DNA of 64,000 nucleotides from Tanytarsus gracilentus (Eukaryota > Arthropoda > Insecta > Diptera > Chironomidae), in NCBI GenBank assembly GCA_038502055.1, contig JAXRKN010000039.1, forward strand, positions 2,728,001 through 2,792,000, written 5' to 3'. Made by a program: the position numbers and the translations under genes. Shown here piece after piece: positions 36,507-47,922 of the stretch. Under the pieces are notes generated by a model. The model was not told the origin of the DNA. It did not search any database and saw only the letters and a list, made by a program, of their open reading frames with translations. Position 1 is the stretch's first letter. The number at the start of each line of letters is the position of its first letter.

Positions 36507-37908
36507 AACTTAAATTCAATTTTTTTTTTTGGAAATTTTAATAAAATCTATAGGAAAAATTAACAAAATCATAGAAAAGTTTCAAAAAAATTGACAATTT
36601 TAAAAAGACAGAAAAATATTTTAAAAAACTAAAATAAAATGACAGAAAATTCTTAGAGAACTTAGAAATCGCCAAAGTCATCGATTGTCACTCTCTTAAT
36701 GAAGCATTAGAGAGAAAAACGAGCAACTCCATATTAGACAATGCTCGTTTTAGCATGCTTTTATGGTAATATCAAGTTTTTACTCATTTTCTACTCAATC
36801 GGAGATAAAGAGCGAAAAAATTAGCTACAGAATATCTGAAGAGGTGTCTAAACGCACACATGCGAGTAGGTTAAGGTCAAAAACACAAGAAAAGAGTATC
36901 AAATGACAAAAATTTCACTACACGAATAAAAAAGTTATTTGAATGCTTTTTTATATTCACTTGATCTCAGTTGACCCTAAGGCTGGCTGATTGATTTCTC
37001 TCGTGTCTACCTCGCATTGTGGCATCTCGATAATATTTATAAAGTCATGCATGAAATATTTATTTGTCATCTTCACGTTATATTTTTTGTGATGCTATTA
37101 ATAAAATTTTTAACAGATGACAAAGTATTTGAAAAATGTTCAGGGAAGTCATTTAATTGCTTTTTTAAATTATAATTTAACAATTTTTTAAAAACACTGA
37201 CACACACCTTGATCTCATCAGACACAAGTCTCTAATCACCGACCACCGCGAATGCATGCGAAATTTATCAAATTTTTTTATCGCATAAATAATTTCAATT
37301 TATATCAATTTAAACGCTAAGCTAACGACATCACATTAAGACCTGTCACTACTGAACAAAGATTTTTGCAATAAAATTTCAATCGAACAATTTTTTTTTC
37401 TTAAACATCAAACTTCGTTCGAAACTAAGCTGCGACTAGATGCGATGTGTTGGAGGAGGATTGTGCTTATGAGAAACTCGAGACTTTTCATATTAAGATC
37501 TCCGTGAGAGATCGAAAAAATTTATTGAGAGCTATTTATATTTTTGAAAAATCTTAAGCACGCGAGCGAGCGAGAAGAAAAGAATTTTTATTAGTGCGTG
37601 CAATAATTTGCATTGTGTTGAGTCTGGAAAAAGTTCAATTTACGAGATCAAAAAAAGTTTTTTTATGATTGAAAATTTTATTACAAAATTTTTAATAATT
37701 TACAGCATGTGAGGTAAAAATTGAGGCAGTAAAATGAATTTTTGTAGCTGGATGAAAAATTTGATGGAAAGTTTGCAGTAAATATTTTTTTAAAAAAATT
37801 AACTTGCCTTTTTTTCGATAATTTTTGGCTAAATAATAATTTTAGATGCATGCAAATTTTTCATCAAATCCAGTAAAAGACTTTTTAAATTTCTATCCCT
37901 TGAATCTC
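36507..37908. other. Intergenic upstream of the transglutaminase
   Basis: AT-rich, no supported coding sequence. It contains the long-isoform promoter and the 3' region of the Cys/Thr-rich gene. No repeat was recognised. Confidence 0.45.
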
Positions 37909-40900
37909 CTAAAGAGAATTATCATCATCAGCACCATTATATTGGATGCCATTGATGGGTGCTTTGTATTCATATTTGGCAGTTGTCGTTGTGACTCGTG
38001 TTGTCGATTTGCGAGTTGAGTAAGGGGCATGTGACCAATAAGCGTTTGTAAATCCAAAACTATGATTGAATATTGGTCGCGTTCCATAAGTATATGTTTG
38101 AGTTACTGTGCTTGGTCGCACTGTCGTAACTCTCGCGACGGGAAGGTAGCTTGGACCCTGAAAGACGGGCTTTTTCGAGATTAAAATTGGTGGTGTCTAA
38201 AAATTTAAGGTAAATTATAATTCAAGAATGTGTGTGTGTGTGTAAAATAATTTACTTGACGTTTTGTTGTCGATGATGTTACTCTTGATGATGTCGTCGA
38301 GGGCGCTCTCGTTGTTGATGATGAGCATGTTGGATTATCTAATCCATTGAGACAGCAGTATTTTCCTATGTAATTGATTCAATAGCACGATTAAAAAATT
38401 TAATTCGGTAGAGCCGCATTTCAATGTCAATTTGATTTAAAAAATTTACCTTTGCCATTATTCGAGCAGCAGTCAATGTTTCGTGCACCGTTCTCACAGC
38501 AAAATGGTCCTAATTTCATGAAAAAATGATGTCGAGAGAAGAGAAGCAATTAAGACATTAAACTAACATACTTAAAATGTGTCAAAACGTTGACCCTGTT
38601 CACGGAATATCATACATGAATTTACCAAATCTATTGTTAGCTCAAGCGACTTCATTGTGAGATTAGCTTATTGAAATTAAAATGGATAAATGAAATCAAC
38701 TCACCTCGACCACCGTTCACACAACAATCGGGATTATTTGCTCCTATGAGAGAGACAAAAAACGTTTAAAAAATGTTTCAAAACCCACACGTGGGTGTTG
38801 CCGCGTAACCCACTTGTAACAGATCAGTGTTTGAAAATCAAGTGCATAAAAAATGAGTTTAAGTCAATCCGGACACTTTGGCTGTCCGTGGCAGTCCTGT
38901 TCGACCATTCCTCAAAAATCGTCTATGTCATTAGATTCCTGGTCCAATTACGAGTTCAACGATACCCATGAAGTCATAGTTCTGAAAAATGGACATTTTG
39001 GCTGTCCGTGGCACTACTGGCCGGCCTTGATTAGCATTTATCAAAAATCATCTATGTCAATAGATTCCTGGTCCAATCACGAGTTCAACGATACCCATGA
39101 AGCCATAGTTCTGAAAAATGGACATTATGGCTGTCCGTGGCACTACTGGCCGTCCATGATGGACATTCATCAAAAATCATCAATGCCATTCGATTCCTGG
39201 TCCAATTACGAGTTCAACGAGATACATGAAGCCATAGTTCTGAAAAATGGACATTATGGCTGTCCGTGGCACTACTGGCCGTCCATGATGGACATTCATC
39301 AAAAATCATCAATGCCATTCGATTCCTGGTCCAATTACGAGTTCAACGATACCCATGAAGCCATATAAGAGAAAATTTGTATGAAAAATGGACGTTATGG
39401 CCGTCCATGGCACGACCATAGGTCATGACTCAAAAACTAGTCAGTGCCTGCACATATAGACCCTAAGAGCTACCATCTGGCGAAAACTAGAAGTCTCTAG
39501 CTGGTCCAGGGACCGAGATCTCGCTTGTGCAGACGGACGGACGGACGGACGGACAGACGGACGGACGGAATCACGAGCATATAAGCGTTACACCACTTTG
39601 TGGGTTACGCTAAAAATCAAGCAAGAAAATTTTAAAATCATTTTAATTTACCATTTTTGCAGCAATATGCACCGCTTCCGCCTTGTGGACACTGAAAAAT
39701 ATTTTTATAGAAATTTTATTTAATTGAATAAATTTTTTAAACTTACAGGATCAACTCGAAGGGGTGGTAAAGTTGTAGGTGGAAGATATGTTGGAGCTGG
39801 AGTGCTAGTTCGTCTGGTGGTTTCAGGTTTTGTTGGGACCGTACAAGTTGGATTATTTGCGTTATTTGTACAGCAATATTTTCCTTCACAAATTCATTTC
39901 AATTATCATTTAATTATTTCAATAGAAACATTTTTAATGAGATCTTTTTTAAAACTAAATTAATTAATTACCTTTTCCATTATTAGCACAACAATCAGGG
40001 TTATTGGCACCTGGAATTAAAAATAATTTTATGAATAGCCTTAAAAATCTAATTTAAAACAAACCGTTGGCACAGCAATATTTTCCACTTCCTTTTCCTC
40101 CGCACTATAAAAAATATTTTTGTCGTCAATTTAAAAAAAAGTAATAAAAAATAAATCGACTCACAGGATCAGCAGGAGTGGTTGTGGGTGGTCGAGTTGT
40201 TGTGGGTGGTCGAGTGGTTGTGGGTGGTCTAGTTGTTGTTGTAAACACCGTTCTCGTCGTTGTTGTTGCCCTTCGAGAACATTTGCAATCACAATCTGCC
40301 ATTCCACTGGTGGTTGCAAATGAGAAAGCGGTGCTGTCTCCCTCGAGGAGATCAAAGAAACCATTGTCCTGTGCAAATCTGAGTGGTTTGGCATCCATTA
40401 CATTCGTCTGTGAATCCTTAATGACATTCATAAAAGTTTCCTGATCCACTTGCATGGTCACAATATTTGAACCGACTGCACCATCATCGTGAGTGTAAAG
40501 AATCACGGCTTTAATGCCAGGTTTCTCTTTAAAGAGATTTTAAATAATTATTTTTGGGTGTTATTAAAATCTCAAGTCATCACTCCTTGAATCAATTTAA
40601 TAACGCTTCTTCATTTTCACTCTTATGCTCTCATCTATAATTATTGCAATTCATTGCCACGTTATGCTTCACTATGGCACTCATTGTCTTTAATTATCTA
40701 TCTCACGAATAAAAAACAAACTTCAACATCATTAAACTGCCACATTCAAATTGGTGTATGAAACCATCATCTCCACTAAATCAGGATTACAAGCTCATTA
40801 ATTCCGCTTTTATCATATGCTAACTACAATAGGCTCCGATGGATAAACACACTCCGTTCATAAATTTTGATAGTCGATTAATTTATGACATCTGTGTAAA

Positions 40901-41489
40901 TCTTTTTCTATAACTTTAGAGACGCATGCCAGGCTAACGTTTTTGGCGATGGTGACACACGCGCGAGAAAAAAAATCATAAAAGGCACATTCATAGGCGT
41001 GCAAAAAAAAGCTTTTGAAGATGATATGGGTAAATAGTGTTAATTATCTGGAGATTGATTGATGGATGGGTGATAATGTGAAGGTGATAAATTTTGATAA
41101 TCACAAAAAAATTCTTGTGATTTTAAATTTTTTACGTTTCACCTTTTAAAATTTTTCATGTTTTTACCACCTTTAAAATTTTTTTACTTTTATAACTTTA
41201 AAGAAATTAATAAACATTTTTTACCCACAAACATTTTGAATATTTTTCACTTGTCCAAAAATTAAGAAGAAGATAAACATTATTAAAAATTATTTAACAC
41301 TTTAAAATTCATTTGTCATTAAAAAAACTAAGATGTTTCATAATTTTTTCACTCATTTATCAAGAAGCGAGCCCGAGGGGATTAAATGCAACAAAACTCA
41401 CTTGCAGCTTCGACATTTATTGTCGACACCACTAGAATAATAGTGATTATGAAAAGTCTGTTTTTAATCCAAGGCACTTTGTTGTTCAT
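37909..41489 (-). CDS. Secreted Cys/Thr-rich repeat protein, 400 aa, 10 exons with micro-exon repeats
   Basis: Exons: 41402-41489, 40165-40526, 40065-40104, 39972-40010, 39747-39883, 39652-39691, 38705-38743, 38450-38509, 38256-38365, 37909-38196, all in phase. The start is set at ATG 41489, which gives a clean signal peptide (FIITIILVVSTINVEA). An unrecognised N-terminal domain of about 100 residues ends in CDCKC. A Thr/Pro mucin-like tract (TTTRPPTTTRPP) follows. Then come repeats of the type G(K/A)YCCxNG-ANNPDCCxNxGKG, each split over 40- and 39-nt exons with phase-1 introns inside a Gly codon. The tail is Thr/Tyr-rich. I do not recognise the family. The features fit an O-glycosylated, disulfide-rich extracellular protein of cuticle, peritrophic matrix or egg coat. 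Copy A of the HINE fills the intron between exons 6 and 7. Confidence 0.82.
38768..39616 (+). mobile_element. HINE (DINE-1/mini-me-like) copy A, in an intron
   Basis: An 849-bp copy of the element at 17150-18163. It has the same ends, subterminal GCGTAACCCAC (38803-38813) and inverse GTGGGTTACGC (39600-39610), a 3' hairpin and an ACGG/ACAG microsatellite (39531-39569). It occupies most of the 908-nt intron between micro-exons 6 and 7 of the Cys/Thr-rich gene, on the opposite strand, and leaves both splice sites intact. It has about one 129-bp unit fewer than copy B. Confidence 0.75.
38925..39368 (+). repeat. 129-bp tandem repeats of HINE copy A with open 171-codon frame
   Basis: Three full 43-codon units plus a partial one, preceded by a short leader with an ATG at 38853. 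The frame is open from 38853 to 39368. Units carry the GHYGCPWHYWPSMMDIHQKSS-type core. The last two units are nearly identical, suggesting recent duplication or homogenisation within this copy. Confidence 0.75.
40527..41401 (-). other. Intron 1 of the Cys/Thr-rich gene
   Basis: An 875-nt intron with canonical GTGAGT donor and TTTAAAG acceptor. No coding sequence or repeat was recognised in it. Confidence 0.6.
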
Positions 41490-43140
41490 CGTGGCGCGAA
41501 TGAAAATCTTAAAATCTCTTCTATTATTCGTGCTTAATTGCACACTAAAGGCTTTCCGATGACGAAAAAAATATAATTTATTTCTTTTCACTTATAAATT
41601 TTTTTGACTTTTTATGAAAGAGCGATGATGATGTTTATGGCCGAAAATACGCGAGACGAGTGACCAGAAAATAAACTTTGCACAGGTTTATAATTCAAAA
41701 ATAATATCATCGGAGTTTTTTTCGGCGGTCTAAAGCCAATCTTGAAGGTAGAGATTCGTATGTATATGCAAATCTCAATCAAATATTATTGGTGGTCCGA
41801 ACACTTTTAAAGATTTTCGCTTCTTCACCTCATTCTAATGGCCCGAACATAAAAAGAGAGCGAGAGTTTTTTTATTTTGAAACTCCATAAAAATTCCTTC
41901 TCTTCTTCGTGTTACACAACAGGATATGAAAATATTCTTTTCTTACCCAATCATCACAGTTATCAAAATCATTATTTACGAATTCAATTACGACATTGCA
42001 AAAAAAATCTTTCCAAATCTTCTCTTTAACAATTAGCGTTCCATCGACCTTGAAGGAAGTGGGAATAGTTGAAGAAGAAAAAGATTAAAATTTAAGATGT
42101 CAATAAGAATTCAGATTCTGAGGCGGTGCATCGTTAAATATTCTTTTTTACTTAAGAAACTTTTATTAAAAGCCATCGAGAGGATTTTATTGCACGCAAA
42201 CGAGTAAAAAGGAAATTCGAAAAAAACTTATGAAGTTCAAATTTTTAACTAAATTTATCAAGAAATGAATTGATTTAAAGCCAAAATCATCGCATCATAG
42301 CTGTGCTAATGAAAATAAACAACAAACACCTCAATAGGATATGACAAAAAGAGAAGTAGCATCGACACTCTACCAATCTATTAAATTAACCGTTCAAGAG
42401 AAACTTGACGGCTTAATGGCATCAAATCAATTTTTTTTATCATCGCTCATATTAGTTCACGCTTGAAAGAGGATTGATTATTAATAACAATAGGTGATGT
42501 GATCATGTTGTACACTTTGACAATGAAAAAATCTATGCGCCATCGAATTATAAGGTAAAGGTCGTCACCTTAAAAACTATTGTTGTACTTTGAGTAAAAC
42601 CGGCCAACATATTAACTTTTTATCATTTTTGTGGTGTATTATTTTGCTAATAGGATGGGCGGCAATTGATTCGATTGCAGAAAAGAGCAGCTTAATTAAA
42701 TTTGAGTGGAGCATCACTCTCAACGGCGCGTCGGTAAAGTTTTTTTTTCAGTTCCTTCTTTACATGCCTTCGTGAAAAAAATTATTAACCTGCTAGTAAT
42801 GCGGATGACGATGATCTTACCGCTACTTACTGGCTTCTTTGTGTGTAGATTGATTAATTTCTTCTTCTTTTTCGAATCATTATTTGCCCATGCAAAATTA
42901 GATTGTAACTGACAAATAACATACCGACCTTGTCTTTTATTAGTGTGAACATGCTATTGACCTTTTAGATGGAACATCTTTTTTTTGTCTTTAAAATACT
43001 TTTCTCATGACGCTAGAATTTTTTTAACATTAACTATGCGTGAATTTTTAAACTGTGGGCTTGGTTAAATTAAAGATATGAATAAATTTTCTTTTTCTTA
43101 TGTAATTCAATCTTTTTTAATTCAAAAAACTTATTAAAAA
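41490..43140. other. Intergenic between the Cys/Thr-rich gene and Arp5
   Basis: AT-rich with only short frames (up to 68 codons) lacking features. It holds the promoter of the Cys/Thr-rich gene and the 3' UTR of Arp5. Nothing else seen. Confidence 0.45.
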
Positions 43141-46085
43141 TTACATCATAGTTCCGTCAACTTTGGGTATCAAGGGTGTCTTGAAATATTTATTACTAAG
43201 ACAATTTTCCTTAAGATACTCTCCACCGAGCTCAAAATAATCTTTCTTACTAATCGAAAAATTATTCACGTTGCTTCCGGTCGTTGCAAATTTTCTCGCT
43301 CCATTCCAAGCGTCGAGTGACGCATCATTAGCAATTTTCACCCCAAATGTGCTTTGAAATGGTCGCATTTCGAGAAGTTCTTTCTCCAGTCGCTCTATTA
43401 ATCCAGGAATTTTAGCTCCACCGCCGGTAATAAAAATGTTGTCAACCAATTTCTGTTGATCACCAGTTGGAAATAGTTTGAGCACATAATCAACAGTTTC
43501 GGCTAATCCAGCTTCGCAAGAACCAATCATGCTTGGCTGAAAAAGAATTTCTGGTGCTCGAATTGCTTCAACTCCGAAATGTAACTGTGAAAAAAGATTC
43601 GAAAATTTTAGTCATCTCAGTTTTAAAAAAGGGGCTTGCAAATGTTGATTAAATTTGTCTCATTTGCCATCCCTTAAACAATATTTAGAAAAAATGATTG
43701 CGAGAAATTTAACTCAAAAAATTAAATTACTTCAAAATATAAGGATAACCCAGAAGTTATTTAAGCGAAATGAAATGGCAACGAGTCAACCCGGCACTCG
43801 GACATACGAGGGCGATGGAAAAACAACTGCTCAAGTATTAAATAAAGATCTTGAAAATGGCTTGATGATAAATGCAATAAGTAAAATTGGATTTCGACTG
43901 AACAACGAAATGATGGTCATTGGACCGATGGTGATATTTCCAAGGTGAGTCGAAGGAGGGATTGCATTGATCAAAACTAATTGACATAATCTTAAATAGA
44001 ACTGTAATGTCATGGAATATCAACGATTTTGAGGAAATTGACGAAAAAACACTTTCGCTATTTCCAATCCTCGAGCCAAAGATTGATATTCTAGTAGTCG
44101 GAATTGGAGATCAACAAGTAACACCCAAGTTCCACAAGAGCATTCTGTCTTTCATGAAAAAGTTTAATATCAATGTGGAAATGTCCTCCACGGAGTCAGC
44201 ATGCACGACATACAATTTTTTAGCATCCGAAGGAAGAATGGTCGCGGCAGCCTTAATTCCACCACAAACTCTTACTGTTACTGAAGACGATTATGTCAGG
44301 TATATGATAGACCGACAGCACATATACGAACTTGGAGCTTAAATTAGCAGTTAATAAAAGTTAGAGAACTCACTTGATTATATTCAGCCGGAGTCATTTT
44401 AACTTCATCTTCATTCATGGGATCGTGATGTCTAAGAATTTCATCAATCTCCATTAGCTTTTCATTTTCGACCTCGCTGTCGCTATCCTGTTCCCTACTA
44501 ATCGCCTTGTACACATCCCAATCCTCATCGCGTGATCCAAAATCGTCAGTTCCTTTCTCTTTTCCAGCGAGCTTTGAAATTATTCTCATTCGCTCTTGTG
44601 CCGCTGCAGTTCGACGTTTTGCTAAATCCGCTCGTCGCTGACGCCTGATTTGTTTCTTATCGAGAATCATATTCTTTTTCTGGCGAACTTCATTGAGCCA
44701 ATCGTCGATGTTCATGCCAGCTGGTGGTTGAGGTATTACAACTTGTTTCTCTTCAATCACACCCGATTCCGCTGCATGCATTTTTGACTTGATTTTATCA
44801 ATTCTTGCCTTTGTCGCTACAATGGTCTTTTCAAGCTCCTCATAAGACGATAAACTGAAAAATAATTAGAAATAATTAGGATGATTAGGATAATAGTAGA
44901 AAATGTATCAAACCTGAATTCTTTTAAGCCAATCTCAAAATCTTCTGTATCCTCATCGTCAAACGACTCTAAAATTTCTTCAAGTCTCTGAAGTTGCTCT
45001 AATTCCTCACCCAGTCGTTCCTCACGTTTTCTTGCATTAATTTCACCCAATCGTCTGCTCATTTCCTTTTTCTTTTCGATCTTTTGTTCAGCTGTAAGTT
45101 GAGATGGAGCTGAAGCTTGAGTAAATGGCAATTGAATTTTTCTAATGCGCTCTTCATAGAAATCATGACAAGCCCACTTCTTGAGATCATCGAGATAGTC
45201 GTTAGAAATTCTACAATGCTCATGGAGCAGCTCTTCAACACGACTGAGTGTTATGTTGTTGACATGCATTGGATATTTAAGTTGAAGGAGTCGATGCATA
45301 TAGTTAAGGATGTGAAAACCACCGACATTAATTCTTCGAACTTTTTCAATTATATGCTGGCCATCCATGAATGGAATAACGTGTGTAGCTGAATATCCAA
45401 TTGACAAAATCAATGCGGTTCCTTTGATATTTTCATTGAAATTGAAACTGAAGAGTGAATCTATTCCGTAGAAAACAGATGGAACTTGATAACACTCGAA
45501 GAGAAGTTCTGACATCACTAAAATCAAATTAATTAATAAATTATTAATGGATATATTAAAAGCTTACATGATCGGCAATAATTTGGATTCACCAGTGCTT
45601 CTGTAATAACGATTGGATTGTTAACTGAGCCGCTTGTATTGATGCCCAAATGTGTGAAAATATAGTCGTAGATCTGCTCTTGCAGATAGAAATGAGTGAC
45701 AATATTTTTATCAAACTGGGTTCTCAGTTGAAATCTCATCGCTTCAATGTTTACAATGTCATTTCCAATTAGTGTCGCCGGTGGGGCTTGTGGAACTTCT
45801 TCTTTTGCCTCCTTTTTGTTACGATCCTTGCGAGGTTTGGCTGGAAGTTTAATAAATGCATTAGAAATTGCTTTAAAAGCATAAAAAACTCTATTTACCA
45901 ACTAAATTTTTGAAAATTAATTGCGGCGATTTTCGATGAGCGAATCCAACGCGACATTGAAATGAACCATTGTCGATAATGAGAGGACTCTTTTGATCTT
46001 TTGTTGTATACTCGTAGACGATATCTGGAGCTGTCTTTAAATCCTTTAAAACAAGAATATTTTCAAAAAATCTTTGCTCCTCCAT
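43141..46085 (-). CDS. Arp5: Actin-related protein 5 (INO80 chromatin-remodelling subunit), 662 aa, 5 exons
   Basis: Nuclear actin-fold protein of the INO80 complex, which slides and exchanges nucleosomes. Exons: 45899-46085, 45568-45840, 44914-45517, 44374-44854, 43141-43584, all in phase. The N-terminus has the actin-type phosphate loop (LIIDNGSFQCRVGFA). The middle has VVNPNYCRSLMSELLFECYQ-type sequence diagnostic of Arp5 over actin and a mirrored nucleotide-binding region (GTALILSIGYSATHVIPF). A long charged coiled-coil insertion spans about residues 220-430, as expected for Arp5. The C-terminal part has NIFITGGGAKIPG and DAWNGARKFA. Intron 4 (789 nt) carries Ndufaf3 on the other strand, whose stop is only 31 bp from exon 4. 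Confidence 0.93.
43694..44342 (+). CDS. Ndufaf3: Mitochondrial complex I assembly factor NDUFAF3, 197 aa, 2 exons
   Basis: Exons 43694-43944 and 44000-44342, joined across a 55-nt intron. The first about 35 residues are basic and hydroxylated without acidic residues (MIARNLTQKIKLLQNIR...), fitting a mitochondrial presequence. The remainder matches the DUF498/Mth938-like fold: GFRLNNEMMVIGPMVIFPR, then PKIDILVVGIGD and STESACTTYNFLASEGR. The protein acts with NDUFAF4 early in assembly of NADH dehydrogenase in the matrix. It is nested on the opposite strand inside Arp5 intron 4, which leaves under 120 bp for its promoter. A CCATCCCTTAAA motif lies 16-27 nt before the ATG. Confidence 0.92.
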
Positions 46086-46376
46086 TTTTAACAAAATTTG
46101 CCGCAACTGATAGAAAAAATTTATCGTCTCGGTAAAATGTAAACAATTTAATTTTAAATTCAAAAAAGTACGTTGAAAATTTTCATAAAACTTTTTTTTT
46201 TAATAATTTTAATAAAAATAGCGTTACATAATCTCAATCACAAAAGAAAATATATATAGAATTTTGTCAGATTATAATCTATAGAGCGTGATATACTGTC
46301 AGGGAAGTTTAAAAAGAAAAATGTGAGGAAATCCTTATAGATTTATAATGGCTTTATATCTTAACTATATATTTTC

Positions 46377-47631
46377 TTAGAAGGTCTCCGATTTTTGTTC
46401 CATTGCATGAAGCGCTTGCACCAATGATAAAGTATCCTTAATTTTTATTCCCTTTCTTCCCATTTCTTCAAGTCTATCGTTAATTAGTTTTGCATCTAAT
46501 CCCTTTTGCCAATAGAGATATGAGGCAGCATTCAATAGTGGGATGTAAAGCACTAATATTTCTGTATCCGAAACATGCTCGAAGCGTCTCAACGAAAGTT
46601 CAGTCCATTTTTGAGAGGCGGGATGAGGAATTGGAGATGACGTGCAAGCGGCTACAATTCGGCACAATAAAAGCAAAACTGGCCTCGATTTGTCCAAAAA
46701 GACCTTGTTCAGAAGTTGAAATAAGTTTTCAAAAATTGGTATTGCGATCTCATTGCGGCGCTCATCAATCAAGCGACATGCTTTTGTCAGTTCATCGTCT
46801 TGCAGGAAGCTCAAGAAGCTTGGTGACTCTTTGAGCTGAGTTGTGAGGATATAGTCGAGGAAGTTTTCGAAAGCCACTGCACGTTCCGAAATCAAATCAC
46901 TATTGAAGTTTCCCATGATTCTCTTTTTCGGAAAAGCAACATTTTCGACGATTTTTGGGCTCTCTTTTTTGAGTGTCTCATAGAGCTTTAAAAAGTCGGT
47001 ATAACGTCGCTCAATTGTCGTTGGATTTGAGTCTTCTTGAGTTCTTGTTTCCTGACGGCAACTCACATCATAAACGACATATTTTTTCGAGCTGCTCTGT
47101 TCTCCATTTTCGCCACTATTGCCACCACAAATTCGAGCAAAAGGAATCTCAAACGATGTAACCAGACCTTCTTTGTTCGTTAATGGTTTTCGAGTTTCAC
47201 GTTGCCAAACATCTAAAAGAGTGAATGAAATATATTTAATGGAATATAATTTAAAACATTTCACCTCTCATGATTGAATCAATAACTATTTAATACGAGT
47301 TTACAGAATGATTGTTCAAAATTCTAACTAACACTCATTGAGCGAAGCGATAAGTCATCCGCATGTTTTTTTAAATAGGAAAAACAACTTCAAACAGCTG
47401 ATTGAATTGCGTATGTGAGAATGAGTCATTTCTAATTATCGATGCGATGTGAATCAAGTCGATACACAAAGAAAATTTCATTTCCAGCTCACCTTTGACA
47501 ATTTTACTATTCTCCTCCTTTGTAATTGAGAGTGTTGCCTTCTCAAATGCCTCTTCAACTTCATTAACAGGCGAATCGTTGTCAATTATGTCGGCTACGT
47601 GCTCGCGAGATCCACGAATTATCGCTTGCAT
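46377..47631 (-). CDS. PX-domain sorting nexin, SNX20/SNX21 type, 324 aa, 2 exons
   Basis: Exons 47493-47631 and 46377-47212, phase 1. A short acidic N-terminus (about 60 residues) precedes a PX phosphoinositide-binding domain at about 65-185: the RRYTDFLKLYETL motif with the basic lipid-contact Arg, then FPKKRIMGNF and FLDYIL. The C-terminal half is helical and repeat-like (PVLLLLCRIVAAC, LLNAASYLYWQKG), matching the TPR-like region of SNX20/21. These proteins bind PI3P/PI(4,5)P2 on endosomes. Length matches the family. It shares a 291-bp upstream region head-to-head with Nfs1. Confidence 0.88.
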
Positions 47632-47922
47632 TTTTTTGGTTTTATTTTGTTATTTGTCGGTGTTTTAAAATATCTTACAGGTTTACTCGATTTTAGAGAG
47701 ATTATTTGATAACTTTTCTTAAGATTTTGCTTAATTTTAATATAAACCCGCAGTTCTTTTCCAATAAAATACTAAATTCAATTAAAATTATTCGCTTTGT
47801 TATTATTATCAAGGAATAGACATTCAATATTTTAAAAACTGAACTAGTGTCCATCCCTTAAAAAATTATGTCTCCTCAGTAAATTTTCCCTCGGTGTGTT
47901 TTGATTTCAAAAAAATTACAAA
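47632..47922. promoter_or_regulatory. Bidirectional promoter region between the sorting nexin and Nfs1
   Basis: Two genes start head-to-head with only 291 bp between their ATGs. No TATA box is obvious. A CCATCCCTTAAA motif at 47851-47862 lies 61-72 nt before the Nfs1 ATG, the same word found before Ndufaf3. Confidence 0.5.
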
